Below are positions 45,261-53,866 of a stretch of 64,000 nucleotides of DNA, piece by piece. Numbering within the stretch: position 1 is the first letter of the stretch; each line of letters begins with the position of its first letter. Position numbers and translations under genes: made by a program. The stretch spans positions 1 to 64,000 of the forward strand of contig NZ_JBBEWR010000006.1 of NCBI RefSeq assembly GCF_037646345.1, given 5' to 3'. The notes beneath the pieces are model-generated. The model did not search any database and had not been told where the DNA came from. It was given only the letters and a program-made list of their open reading frames with translations. Source of the DNA: Ascidiimonas aurantiaca. Lineage in GTDB: Bacteria > Bacteroidota > Bacteroidia > Flavobacteriales > Flavobacteriaceae.

Positions 45261-45425
45261 ATGAAAACGAAATCACTTTTCTTGTTAATTATTTTATTAT
45301 TTTTAACTACTACAACATTCATAGGTTGTTCACCAAATTCAGTAGATGATGAACCTTATGAAAGGGAAACTTTTGGAATTGATAAAGATATTAAAAGGCC
45401 AGGTGACCAGCATACAAGTTGCTAA
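45261..45425 (+). CDS. Small putative lipoprotein
   Basis: 54 residues: a Lys-start, long hydrophobic signal (about 5-20) ending F-I-G-C-S, a plausible lipobox, then an acidic tail with Y-E-R-E-T-F-G-I-D-K-D-I-K. Preceded by a purine-rich AAAAAAAAAGATC stretch. No known family. It could also be a fragment, since its surroundings are full of decayed genes. Confidence 0.5.
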   Translation: MKTKSLFLLIILLFLTTTTFIGCSPNSVDDEPYERETFGIDKDIKRPGDQHTSC

Positions 45426-45489
45426 ACCTGAAAAAGGTATTACTTTGTTAACTTATGCTGTTGCTTGTGTTTTAATTTTGTTGTCCGTG

Positions 45490-45707
45490 ACCTCCTCCCA
45501 TATTTAGGTACCGGTCATAACTAGAGAATCGAGGCTATTTGCCAACCCCAAATCAAGTCCAAAACCACCTCTTCTATTGTCCCAATAAGAAGGTAATTTA
45601 AGGCCTAACCCTATTCCTGGCTCTAAATTCCAGCCTTGAGCTGATGCATATTAGCAGGAAATAAATAAGCAAAGAGCAATAAATTTTATGGTAAGATATT
45701 TTTTCAT
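45490..45707 (-). pseudogene. Decayed outer-membrane/secreted protein
   Basis: On the minus strand an ATG at 45707 opens a signal-peptide-like sequence (K-K-Y-L-T-I-K-F-I-A-L-C-L-F-I-S-C), interrupted by a stop. It then continues in frame as A-S-A-Q-G-W-N-L-E-P-G-I-G-L-G-L-K-L-P-S-Y-W, typical of the mature start of a small beta-barrel protein, before further stops. This explains the 306-base gap between 45425 and 45732. Confidence 0.55.
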
Positions 45708-45731
45708 ACTATAAGCATATTATATTTTCTT

Positions 45732-47489
45732 TCATTCCGTTGGTAAAAAACAGAACTTTTCATTTTCAATTATTAAACAATCATTATCATATTTCACATC
45801 TACTGTAATCCAAGGTTGAGTTCCTCTTAAGCCTTTATATTGGTTTTTACCAACAGGTACCAAAGTAAGTTCCGGCCAGGGGCCACCAGACATTCCGCTG
45901 TAGGTGCCATCTTCTTTCCATATTAAATTCCAATATTGATTCCAGTTTTCAAATCTGGCATGTACAAAAGTGGTGTAAGCACCGTATTCATAAAATTGAG
46001 AACCTGGTGAGTTTTCAAAAGTCCCGATAACATTAAGCGACTCTAGATTTCTTCTCATATTGATTATTCGATTGAGAAAAGATTGTGTAACTGACTTTGA
46101 GTCTGATTTCTCAGTACGAATCCTTTCGAAAGCATCTTCATCGCCATTTTCAAGTTTTTTCATTATTTTCTTAGCGGTGGCATTTAGTTTTGAAACCTTT
46201 TCTTTTTGCTCATCATTATAATTGAACATAAGGTCTAGTGTTTTTTGACCAGAAAATTTAGCGATAAGCCTTGGGCCATCTGTCATTAATTCAATGGTTC
46301 CAATCTTAGATTTATAAACTCCTTCTTTTCGTTCGAGTATCGTCTTATTATCAGGGCTATAGGTTTTTATGACTGGGGGAAAGTTAAAAGTTTTGTCAAA
46401 TCCGGCACGTAGAATATCATACTCCAGTTTATAAGTGGGAAAAATGGAAGTATTACCATGAATATAAAAGAAGAAATCACTATTTGGCAACCAGAAAAAA
46501 TGTGAAGTAAAAATACCATTGCTTCCACTGTGAGAAATTACTTTTCCCCACTTATCATCAACGTAACTTACTAAACCATAACCATATTTAGAATAGCTAT
46601 TATCTTCAGTAATATAACCAGTGGTCCATTTTTCGACGGCTTCGCTATTAAGAACACCATTTCCTTTTACGTTTTGCAACCATTTATGCATATCTTCTGC
46701 TGTTGTGTGTAGTCCACCATTGGCTCGTAAATGCCAATTAGGACCATCATCAATCCAACCTCTTTTATATACTTTTCCCCATTGTTTACCTTTTTCATAC
46801 CCTATCGCCATCTCTTCAGATTCCCACTTAGGTAAAATATAACCTGTTTTGTTCATCCCTAACGGTTCAAGAAGAAATTCTTTTAAAAAAGATTCATAAT
46901 TCTTGCCAGATACTTTTTCTACGATTCTTCCCAAAATAGAATATCCGGCATTCGAATAGTTATACGCATTACCAGGTTCAAATCTTAATGGCTCAGACAT
47001 CAATTTATTAAAGAAAGTCTCAAATTCCATTGGCTCTTTATCATCACCCACACCCTGTATTAATCCCGATGAATGTGTTAGAAGTTGGTGCAGCGTAATT
47101 TGCTGTTTGTCTTTTGGTATATTATCAAAATATACAGGCAGGCTATCATTTACAGAAAGTTTATTTTGACTTTCTAGTAATAAGATTGAAGCTCCTGTAA
47201 ATTGTTTTGTGTTAGAACCATTAGATTGCACTGTTTGGGGTGTAAATCGGATCTTATTCTTTCGGTCTGCAAATCCATAACCTTCACTCAGAATTTTTTC
47301 GCCTTTATGATTAACTACTATCGCACCTGAAAAACCTAAAGACTCCATATACCTGAGATAATTGTTAATGTTTTTGGCAACCAGGGACACTTCAGGTAAC
47401 GTGTTATCAAGACTCTCAGTATCTTCGTTGTTTTTGCAACCCTGTAAGACAATCAAAACAGTCATTAATATTATTAGTATGCTTTTCAT
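45732..47489 (-). CDS. Serine hydrolase of the beta-lactamase/PBP4* family, lipoprotein
   Basis: 585 residues with a lipoprotein signal (V-L-Q-G-C at about residue 17). The class C beta-lactamase-like fold shows S-N-T-K (SxxK) in the G-S-N-T-K-Q-F-T segment, Y-S-N in N-Y-S-N-A-G-Y, and a late H-S-G in place of K-T-G. A second domain of about 230 residues follows (from about 360), as in D-aminopeptidase-like members. Probable periplasmic or surface peptidase/esterase; substrate unknown. Last gene of a minus-strand set starting at 48977. Confidence 0.9.
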   Translation of the reverse strand: MKSILIILMTVLIVLQGCKNNEDTESLDNTLPEVSLVAKNINNYLRYMESLGFSGAIVVNHKGEKILSEGYGFADRKNKIRFTPQTVQSNGSNTKQFTGASILLLESQNKLSVNDSLPVYFDNIPKDKQQITLHQLLTHSSGLIQGVGDDKEPMEFETFFNKLMSEPLRFEPGNAYNYSNAGYSILGRIVEKVSGKNYESFLKEFLLEPLGMNKTGYILPKWESEEMAIGYEKGKQWGKVYKRGWIDDGPNWHLRANGGLHTTAEDMHKWLQNVKGNGVLNSEAVEKWTTGYITEDNSYSKYGYGLVSYVDDKWGKVISHSGSNGIFTSHFFWLPNSDFFFYIHGNTSIFPTYKLEYDILRAGFDKTFNFPPVIKTYSPDNKTILERKEGVYKSKIGTIELMTDGPRLIAKFSGQKTLDLMFNYNDEQKEKVSKLNATAKKIMKKLENGDEDAFERIRTEKSDSKSVTQSFLNRIINMRRNLESLNVIGTFENSPGSQFYEYGAYTTFVHARFENWNQYWNLIWKEDGTYSGMSGGPWPELTLVPVGKNQYKGLRGTQPWITVDVKYDNDCLIIENEKFCFLPTE

Positions 47490-47514
47490 ATATATTAAAA
47501 TTTAATAAGTTTAG

Positions 47515-47706
47515 TTAGTCTAAACTAAAGAGGTCGTCAACCTTACATTCTAATATTTTTGCCAGTTTTAACCCTAATTCCAGAGAAGGAAAATATTTAT
47601 TATTCTCAATAGCGTTTATGGTTTGCCTTGAAGCTTCAAGCTTTTTAGCCAAATCGTCCTGTGTATATCCATGTTTAATGCGTTGTAATTTTAGGTTGTT
47701 CTTCAT
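47515..47706 (-). CDS. XRE-family (Cro/C1-type) regulator, single HTH domain
   Basis: 63 residues consisting of one helix-turn-helix domain (Y-T-Q-D-D-L-A-K-K-L-E-A-S-R-Q-T-I-N-A-I-E, partly quoted). Small regulators of this YozG-like type often pair with a membrane protein gene, as here (4 bases upstream). It may bind the tandem 21-base repeats at 48998-49039 at the head of this operon. Confidence 0.92.
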   Translation of the reverse strand: MKNNLKLQRIKHGYTQDDLAKKLEASRQTINAIENNKYFPSLELGLKLAKILECKVDDLFSLD

Positions 47707-47710
47707 TTTT

Positions 47711-48193
47711 TTAACTGTTATAATGTTTGCGCAACCTGTATTTAAAAATTAAATTAAAAATCAATAGAATAGTAAAAAGATTAAATACCATTACATAAAG
47801 AAACGTTAGCTCATAAATTAAAAAAGTAGCCAGCAGAATTAACGTATAATTTACGTAAAGTGATAGTGTTAAGCTTTCGGTTCTAAGCTTACCGATGAGT
47901 TCATCTTCAAATTTCTCTTTAGAGAAGGAATTGACAATACCAGCTATAATTATGATAGCTATCAAAATTTCATCTACCAATCCATTCTCAATCCAACGGA
48001 AACCCTCAGAGCCTATGACGTTTTCAGTATCAGCCGTTTTAATTGTCTTTTCATAAGAAAACAAGGTAAAGACATGAAAAACCAGGTAGTCATTAAATTT
48101 ACCTGTTAAAAACGAATACAATGCAATGGGTAGGGACAAGTAGAATATCCACCCTGATACTTTCTTGTATTTATTGTTAAATAGTAGTTTCAT
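47711..48193 (-). CDS. Membrane protein paired with the XRE regulator
   Basis: 160 residues with four hydrophobic segments (about 14-30, 72-90, 112-130 and 132-152) and charged loops. No named family recognised beyond the frequent small-membrane-protein/HTH pairing. It could sequester or control the adjacent regulator. Confidence 0.8.
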   Translation of the reverse strand: MKLLFNNKYKKVSGWIFYLSLPIALYSFLTGKFNDYLVFHVFTLFSYEKTIKTADTENVIGSEGFRWIENGLVDEILIAIIIIAGIVNSFSKEKFEDELIGKLRTESLTLSLYVNYTLILLATFLIYELTFLYVMVFNLFTILLIFNLIFKYRLRKHYNS

Positions 48194-48224
48194 TATTGAT
48201 TTTTATTATATGTTGTAAATAGAA

Positions 48225-48977
48225 TTAATTTATAATTTCTGTATCTAATTTATCTTCTACTATGATCCCATTCTTTTCATAAACATGATAAGAAAAAGAA
48301 TTAGCATTCATTGAAACACTAGCTTGTGCTTTACCATTTTTGAAAACTATTCCAGACCTTTCGTCACTTGCATAACCATTATTTAATTTCTGGGACAAAA
48401 TATAATTGTGATATAATGTTTTTCTTTCGCCATTACCCGAATCATGATGGACATTATTGCTATAATCCAAAAAACCAAGACCTTCCACTATGCTCAATTC
48501 TTTGGGTCTTGAATCTGTTATTCCCCTATTGAACCAACACAAAGAGCCTGCACTACCTCCAGCCAGTACAATACCATTGTCGTAAGCCTTTCTGAGAGCT
48601 TTATCTATTTCCTGCCCTTTCCAAATAGATAACATATTAACTACATTGCCACCACCAATAATTATGGCATCCATATCTAAAAATAACTCTTCAAACGATT
48701 TATCTTGTCTGTTTGAAACATTCCAAGTTCTAATCACCCTAGGTATCATTTTTAAATCTGCGGTTATCTCATACCAATAATTAATATAGTATGGGCTGTC
48801 TGCCAAAGCCGTAGGCAGAAAACAAATTTTGGGATTTTCTTTATTAGTAAGTTTTATGGTGTACTTAACAAATGCCTCTGTCACCTCACCGCCAAAGGCA
48901 AAAATCATTTTGTCTGATTGGCTGTAGGCTGAAAATGAAAAACTGCAAAGGATAAGTATCGACATTAGTTTTTTCAT
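48225..48977 (-). CDS. Peptidase E/cyanophycinase-like S51 protein, exported
   Basis: 250 residues with a signal peptide (about 1-20, ending S-A-Y-S-Q). The S51 nucleophile elbow is G-G-S-A-G-S, preceded by I-I-G-G-G-N-V. Family members are Ser-dependent aspartyl dipeptidases or cyanophycinases; PepE is cytosolic, so an exported form is a noticeable difference. First gene of the minus-strand operon; two perfect 21-base repeats lie just upstream. Confidence 0.88.
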   Translation of the reverse strand: MKKLMSILILCSFSFSAYSQSDKMIFAFGGEVTEAFVKYTIKLTNKENPKICFLPTALADSPYYINYWYEITADLKMIPRVIRTWNVSNRQDKSFEELFLDMDAIIIGGGNVVNMLSIWKGQEIDKALRKAYDNGIVLAGGSAGSLCWFNRGITDSRPKELSIVEGLGFLDYSNNVHHDSGNGERKTLYHNYILSQKLNNGYASDERSGIVFKNGKAQASVSMNANSFSYHVYEKNGIIVEDKLDTEIIN

Positions 48978-48997
48978 GAGAACTCATTATTTAAATC

Positions 48998-49039
48998 AAA
49001 TGTATAAAATATTTTACAAAATGTATAAAATATTTTACA
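48998..49039. repeat. Two tandem 21-base repeats upstream of the S51 gene (operator-like)
   Basis: The 21-base unit 48998-49018 is repeated exactly at 49019-49039. Each holds an imperfect palindrome TGTATAAAATATTTTACA. They lie 21-62 bases upstream of the S51 start on the minus strand. A 21-base period equals two helical turns, so two regulator dimers would bind the same face. Confidence 0.7.
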
Positions 49040-49123
49040 TTTTATATTATTGTAAGCGTAATCATTCGAATATTTATTTCTCTAAGATGCTTCTATCATT
49101 TTTTGCCAGTTACCAAAAGCTCT

Positions 49124-49316
49124 TTATATGTTTTTAGTGAATTTATATTTCATTAAAGGATACGCCAAAACATTCTTTATAGCCTTTTTGTACTCAAACT
49201 CAAATACCATAGTGATGTCAGTTTTATTACTTGAAATTTTGTCAACTTTCGAGTTACCTTGTAATGATTTCAATGGATATGGATAATCTGCTGCACTAGC
49301 ATTGACAACAAATGAA
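49124..49316 (-). pseudogene. C-terminal fragment of an SRPBCC-type protein
   Basis: On the minus strand an open stretch of about 63 codons ends with TAA at 49124-49126. It reads F-V-V-N-A-S-A-A-D-Y-P-Y-P-L-K-S-L-Q-G-N and later M-V-F-E-F-E-Y-K-K-A, like the end of a SRPBCC/polyketide-cyclase domain. It is preceded by an in-frame stop and has no start codon or ribosome site. Confidence 0.55.
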
Positions 49317-49476
49317 TACTATTTTTAATAATTCGCCCGAAATCAGGAGAGTAAGTTAAGTTAGATTTTTAACCTTATGGAGTTCTTACAATTTAGTAAC
49401 TAAAATTGCCTGAATAGTTTCATTTTTAGAGATATATGAAGTACCATATATTTTTGACTATTTATACAGATTTATG

Positions 49477-49507
49477 TTGCTTTGACACATTACAAATTAT
49501 ATATTTG
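49477..49507 (+). promoter_or_regulatory. Strong promoter TTG-N20-TATATTTG without a following CDS
   Basis: TTG (49477-49479) and TATATTTG (49500-49507) have ideal spacing and the same -7 element as the tRNA-Asp promoter. Only non-coding sequence follows up to a terminator at 49643-49675. Confidence 0.65.
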
Positions 49508-49566
49508 CCGACTGAAGTTATTTTGACGTTCTAAGAATCATATAAAAATTCACAAAAGTTAATACA

Positions 49567-49642
49567 TAATTTGTGAAACGGGTTGAACATCAACTGTTAT
49601 ATGATTTACAAGCATAAGGTTTGGATTCTATGCAAACCGCAC
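49567..49642 (+). other. Possible decayed tRNA-Asp copy or small RNA
   Basis: Between a strong promoter and a terminator, the stretch ending at 49642 resembles the 3' end of tRNA-Asp. Aligned with 40438-40462, 17 of 25 bases agree and most differences are transitions (GGTTTGGATTC for GGTTCGAGTCC; ACCGCAC identical). A TTTG/CAAA remnant of the acceptor stem may remain. The anticodon arm is not recognisable. Alternatively this is a small RNA of about 160 bases unrelated to tRNA. Confidence 0.4.
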
Positions 49643-49675
49643 AAAAAAAGTTTCCTCGTCAAGGAAGCTTTTTTG
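49643..49675 (+). terminator. Intrinsic terminator of the putative small RNA
   Basis: The stem AAAAAAG-T-TTCCT pairs with AGGAA-G-CTTTTTT (one T-G pair), loop CGTCA, and the 3' arm is the T-run itself. Confidence 0.8.
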
Positions 49676-49737
49676 CAAAGTTTAGTTGTGTTGTTAGATG
49701 AACATATGTTCATCGCGGTTTAGTAGTTAAACCAATG

Positions 49738-49780
49738 AAAAGCTTTCCTCCCGAACCTAAGGGATTTGGAGGGCTTTTTT
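49738..49780 (+). terminator. Second hairpin with T-run
   Basis: AAAGC and CCTCC pair with GGAGG and GCTTT around a bulge and a 15-base loop, ending in six T. It may be a second terminator of the tRNA-like unit. Confidence 0.55.
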
Positions 49781-50448
49781 ATTTATCTATGTAATGTATT
49801 CTGTACATTCGTTACTTCCTGCCCGTTAGAATGTTTTCTTTTTCCATCTCCCTTTTACTGAGTATTGTATATTACTAAAATGCTTATACACTGTAAGTTC
49901 AAATAAGAATTTATGGGTTTTAAGCAGTTCTGTTTACACCAATTTTTAACTTAAAAACCTACTTCTGCCTGTTTTTTAATGGCTTTTGTATTCATTATTG
50001 AAGAAGGCCGGCATAAGTTGTTTAACTTTTATAACCTATTAGGGTAAACAAATATCAATACTTTGTTTAATCGTTTTTTTAAAAAAATTAAACACCCTTC
50101 AGTTCGAACAAGTTATTTCCCGTTAAGAAAAAGTTAATTTAAAAACACAAGTACAAATTTTTTTTAAAAGGAAGAGACGCTACCTAATTGAAAATCAATT
50201 TTTTAAAGATGACAAATATCATTTTTTATTTCAAAAATTCTTTTTTGAAAATATTAAGTCTTAATTTCTTTCTTGTATTTTCAAAAAAAAATAAAGTAAT
50301 TGCTATCAGTTTTTACGTATTAAAATATGCGTGTTTTTGTGCTGATTTACAAAGGAATAAAAGCTTGTAAGTCAAGGAAGCGAAGCTATATTATCACATC
50401 AAAATTCCCCTTTTTTTTAGTATTAATTTAAATATTAACCAAAACAAT
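49781..50448 (+). other. Long AT-rich leader region before the NusG-like gene
   Basis: No convincing gene lies in these 668 bases. A 60-codon TTG-started frame at 50188 is Lys/Phe/Ile-rich, lacks a ribosome site, and looks spurious. If the biosynthetic transcript begins here it would have a long leader, as for UpxY-controlled operons in Bacteroides. Confidence 0.4.
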
Positions 50449-50997
50449 ATGTTTCTTATGAAAGATTTTGAGAAAGGGTGGTATGTGGTCTACGTCAGGT
50501 CGCGTTGCGAGAAAAAAGTTCATGAAACCCTATCTGAACACAACATTGAATCATTCCTCCCATTAGTTCGAAAGGAGCGCAAATGGAGCGATAGGAAAAA
50601 AGTGGTACTGGAACCGCTATTCAAATCGTATGTCTTTGTGAACCCTAAATGCCGAAAAGAGTTTTATCGGGTTCAAAACATTTGCGGCGTTTGCTTTTTT
50701 ATTAATTTGGGAAATACATACTTAAAGGCCAGGGATGAGGAAATAGAAAGGATAAAACTTTTACTCAACTGCGAAGATGTTTACCAGATAGAATTAACAG
50801 TAACTCCACCACCTGCGCCCGGTGGTATTTATGAAATAGGAGAGGGGCCTTTACAAGGCCTCAAATGCGAGGTGTTAAGAGCAGATTGCCGGCAAAAAAT
50901 ACTGGTAAGGCTAGACACTATTAAACAAAGCTTGCTGGTAACTTTACCACAATCGTATTTAACTATGAGCAGGCAGGCAGAACCTGTACTTTTATGA
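50449..50997 (+). CDS. UpxY/NusG-family transcription antiterminator
   Basis: 182 residues (or 179 from the ATG at 50458). The N-terminal NGN domain is clear: G-W-Y-V-V-Y-V-R-S-R-C-E-K-K-V, then F-L-P-L-V-R-K-E-R-K-W-S-D-R and S-Y-V-F-V. A C-terminal KOW-like half follows (G-P-L-Q-G-L-K-C-E-V-L). Such specialised NusG paralogs (UpxY, RfaH) bind elongating RNA polymerase and let it read through terminators in their own long operon. It is the first gene before a 13-kb same-strand biosynthetic locus, so I infer that it drives that locus. Confidence 0.92.
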   Translation: MFLMKDFEKGWYVVYVRSRCEKKVHETLSEHNIESFLPLVRKERKWSDRKKVVLEPLFKSYVFVNPKCRKEFYRVQNICGVCFFINLGNTYLKARDEEIERIKLLLNCEDVYQIELTVTPPPAPGGIYEIGEGPLQGLKCEVLRADCRQKILVRLDTIKQSLLVTLPQSYLTMSRQAEPVLL

Positions 50998-51173
50998 ATG
51001 CAGATCTCATCTGTTTGTAATTCTTAATTCCTTTCCGATATACCCGGAAAAACAGCAATTCAACATTTTCAAAGTACTTTTTAACAAGCGGTATTAGTTG
51101 CGTACCATACGTAAACGTAACCAATATATTACCAATGTAAGTAATCTAACATTTATTAAACTTTTAAAAACCA

Positions 51174-52901
51174 ATGAAAAATTTAAAATTATTCAGCACA
51201 ATGCTGCGAAAGGCGGGAATCACATTTTTAGCCGCCTATACCGTTTTTGCCGTATCGTCATGTAAAAACGATGATGATGGTTCACCCATAAATAATGGAG
51301 ATGGGATTAGTCTGAGTGAAGTGATTGAAGTTATGGGCAGTACTCAGGTTTTACAGGATATAAAAACCATATCCTACACTGCTAAAGGAAACTCATATGA
51401 ATATGAGCAGGATATTCCGCATCTCTCAAGTCCGCTCACCAGTAATTATTATGAGTATGATTTTTATACAGAGCTAAATCAAAGGAAAATAAGAATGGAT
51501 TACGATTCCATTTATTTTAACCACCCGGCACCTTACAACACGCGTGGGCCATTATTAATTATTAATGGAAAACAAGGTTCTATATCTAAAGATTTTAGCT
51601 GGCGTTCATACTACTTTGGGGTTACCGACCCAAGAGGCGTATATGCCACAGAGATAGAATTTAATCTCAAAAACCAAAAAATGGCCAATCCCATTGAACT
51701 TCTAAAAGAAGTACTCAATACTGGCGGACTTGATCAAAATACGATTAACGACAGCTACCGTATTCCCACCAGAGTAGCTAACCTGGATATTGAACTCGTA
51801 ATTGATTCAAGAACAAAAATGCCTCAGAAGTCCAGAATTGTAGAAGCAGATTTCCTTAAAGGAGATGTGTTTTTTGAAGTATATTACAAAGACTGGGTAG
51901 AAGTAGGGGGGATCATGTATCCTTCAACCCTTGACTATATGCTGGACAATGAATTGTTTAAGCGCGAAGAGCTAACCAATATTAAAGTTAATCCTGAATT
52001 GGCTGCCAATACGTTCACACCAGAAGCGTTTCCTCCGGAAAAACAGATAGCTTATAACGAAGAGCAGGCATCTTTTGCCATATATCATACCCAGTTCTAT
52101 CACAGATGGAATGCCTGGAACATAGGTTGGCCCGAACCTGTAAATGACGGTGCCCTGGACCTAGGCAGCTTCGATGTATCTCAGTTTGGGCTGGCAAGTC
52201 AATTTGTTGGGGAAAAGGTAAAAATAATAGGCAGGCCAGATAACAGACTTTGGAATGTAGCTATCAAAACTTCAGACGGTGTTGTAATTGTAGATGCACC
52301 TCTTAACCAAAAGTGGACAAGGAGTCTTATTAATGGTACTAAGAATGCTTTTCCCGGAGAAGACATTAAAGCGGTTATAGCAACACACCATCACCATGAC
52401 CACTTTGCAGGAATTCGAGAAGCTGCTTATGAAACCGGTAAAATATATATAGCCGAAGAAAGCGTAGGTCGTGTAAATCAGGTGTTAAACGGCTCACATA
52501 CACTTTTACCCGATAATTTTGCCAATAACCCCAGAAATGTTGATGTAGAAGCAGTAACTGATGTTACCTATCTTGACAATGGCGCCATTGAGATTCACCG
52601 CCTTAAGCCCACCAATACCTCTGCCGTACCACACTCTGATGATATGTTGGTAATATACATACCCGAATACGAAGTACTTATCCAGTCAGATCAATACTGG
52701 AACGGTACCTTTACTCAGGTTTGGAACGGATTTGCTTTCAGGCCATTCACCCAGGAAGCCAGGCCTGAGATCATAAACAATGCAAAATACCTGCTTGATT
52801 ATATTGAAGAAAAAGAACTTAAAGTAAGCAAGATCATTGCTACCCATGGAGGCTTAGGGCCTATCTCAGATCTGGAACTAACCGCCAATGCGGCACAATA
52901 A
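51174..52901 (+). CDS. MBL-fold metallo-hydrolase lipoprotein
   Basis: 575 residues. A lipoprotein signal ends V-S-S-C-K (Cys about residue 30). About 290 residues without known motifs precede an MBL domain with A-T-H-H-H-H-D-H-F-A-G, a later H-S-D-D-M, and T-H-G-G at the end. The metal-binding set for a two-metal hydrolase seems complete. It should lie on the periplasmic face of a membrane. Substrate is unknown; in this locus a role in product modification or protection is possible. It is not of the CmlA type (no GEH segment). Confidence 0.85.
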   Translation: MKNLKLFSTMLRKAGITFLAAYTVFAVSSCKNDDDGSPINNGDGISLSEVIEVMGSTQVLQDIKTISYTAKGNSYEYEQDIPHLSSPLTSNYYEYDFYTELNQRKIRMDYDSIYFNHPAPYNTRGPLLIINGKQGSISKDFSWRSYYFGVTDPRGVYATEIEFNLKNQKMANPIELLKEVLNTGGLDQNTINDSYRIPTRVANLDIELVIDSRTKMPQKSRIVEADFLKGDVFFEVYYKDWVEVGGIMYPSTLDYMLDNELFKREELTNIKVNPELAANTFTPEAFPPEKQIAYNEEQASFAIYHTQFYHRWNAWNIGWPEPVNDGALDLGSFDVSQFGLASQFVGEKVKIIGRPDNRLWNVAIKTSDGVVIVDAPLNQKWTRSLINGTKNAFPGEDIKAVIATHHHHDHFAGIREAAYETGKIYIAEESVGRVNQVLNGSHTLLPDNFANNPRNVDVEAVTDVTYLDNGAIEIHRLKPTNTSAVPHSDDMLVIYIPEYEVLIQSDQYWNGTFTQVWNGFAFRPFTQEARPEIINNAKYLLDYIEEKELKVSKIIATHGGLGPISDLELTANAAQ

Positions 52902-53106
52902 TCATTTAATATCTCCTTCGTATTACCGGGCTTATTTTGGTAAACCGCTTACACAAAAACCTAACCATTTTTTTATATTCTTTTGTAAAAACCTGAATTT
53001 CAAACACTTAAAAATTTGTTTTCATTTTTCTTAAAAAAAATGTCCAAAATAAGTCCTGGTGATCGTCATAATTTAAAAACAAAAAAACAATTAAAAACTT
53101 AAAAAA

Positions 53107-53460
53107 ATGAAAGAATTCCTTATGATTTTTAGAGCCCCCGATATGGGAGAGTACCAGCCCACAGAGCAGGAAATAGCCGAAACTACTGAACAATGGACCA
53201 ATTGGATTGGTGGAATTGCAGGAGAAGGAAAACTTGTACGTACCGATCAGGTAGGCTTTGACGCCAAAGTTGTAAAATCAAACGGAGAAGTGCTTAACAA
53301 AGCTTTCGATAAAGTTGATGAAATTGTACAGGGGTACATGCTTATTAAAGCCAGTTCTTCAGAAGAAGCTGCCAAAATCGCAGCCGGTTGCCCAATACTT
53401 CTTATAAACGGTGAAGTAGAGATACGAGACATCATGGTATATGATGAACAACCGGCCTAA
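53107..53460 (+). CDS. YCII/DGPF-domain protein 1 of 3
   Basis: 117 residues: one YCII-related alpha+beta-barrel domain starting K-E-F-L-M-I-F-R-A-P-D-M-G and ending C-P-I-L-L-I-N-G-E-V-E-I-R. The D-G-P-F signature is replaced by N-K-A-F. Function unknown; these are small dimeric proteins. It is followed after 51 bases by a close paralog. Confidence 0.9.
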   Translation: MKEFLMIFRAPDMGEYQPTEQEIAETTEQWTNWIGGIAGEGKLVRTDQVGFDAKVVKSNGEVLNKAFDKVDEIVQGYMLIKASSSEEAAKIAAGCPILLINGEVEIRDIMVYDEQPA

Positions 53461-53511
53461 TCTGTAAACATTTTAAAATCTCTTAATATTAATTTTTAAT
53501 CTATTCAAACC

Positions 53512-53859
53512 ATGAAAGAATTTCTTATGATTTTCAGAGCTCCCGACATGGGGAATTATCAGCCTAGTGAAGAAGAAATGGCTGCAGCCATGAAGCAATG
53601 GCAAGACTGGATCGGTAATATTGCCGCCCAGGGAAAGTTTGTAAGTACCAACCAGTTGGGCGAAGAAGGTAAAGTAATAAAAGCAGACAACTCTATCGTA
53701 GATGGTCCTTTTACCGAGGTAAAAGAGATGGTAGGTGGCTATATGATCGTAAAAGACGAGACACTGGACAATGCTGTAGAATTGGCTAAAGGGTGCCCAA
53801 TATTCGAGATTGGCGGGCAGGTAGAAGTTCGTGATATTGTAGAAATTAACCTTAATTAA
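53512..53859 (+). CDS. YCII/DGPF-domain protein 2 of 3
   Basis: 115 residues. Its first 14 residues equal those of the preceding protein, and the nucleotide sequence there is also nearly the same, showing tandem duplication. It keeps the family signature D-G-P-F-T. The third copy starts 7 bases after it. Confidence 0.9.
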   Translation: MKEFLMIFRAPDMGNYQPSEEEMAAAMKQWQDWIGNIAAQGKFVSTNQLGEEGKVIKADNSIVDGPFTEVKEMVGGYMIVKDETLDNAVELAKGCPIFEIGGQVEVRDIVEINLN

Positions 53860-53866
53860 GAAAGAT

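Noticed and set aside
48998..49039. CRISPR array
   Set aside because: Only two directly abutting 21-base copies without spacers and no cas genes; an operator is more likely.
50188..50370. 60-codon frame in the leader of the NusG-like gene
   Set aside because: TTG start without ribosome site and a Lys/Phe/Ile-rich composition expected from AT-rich non-coding DNA.
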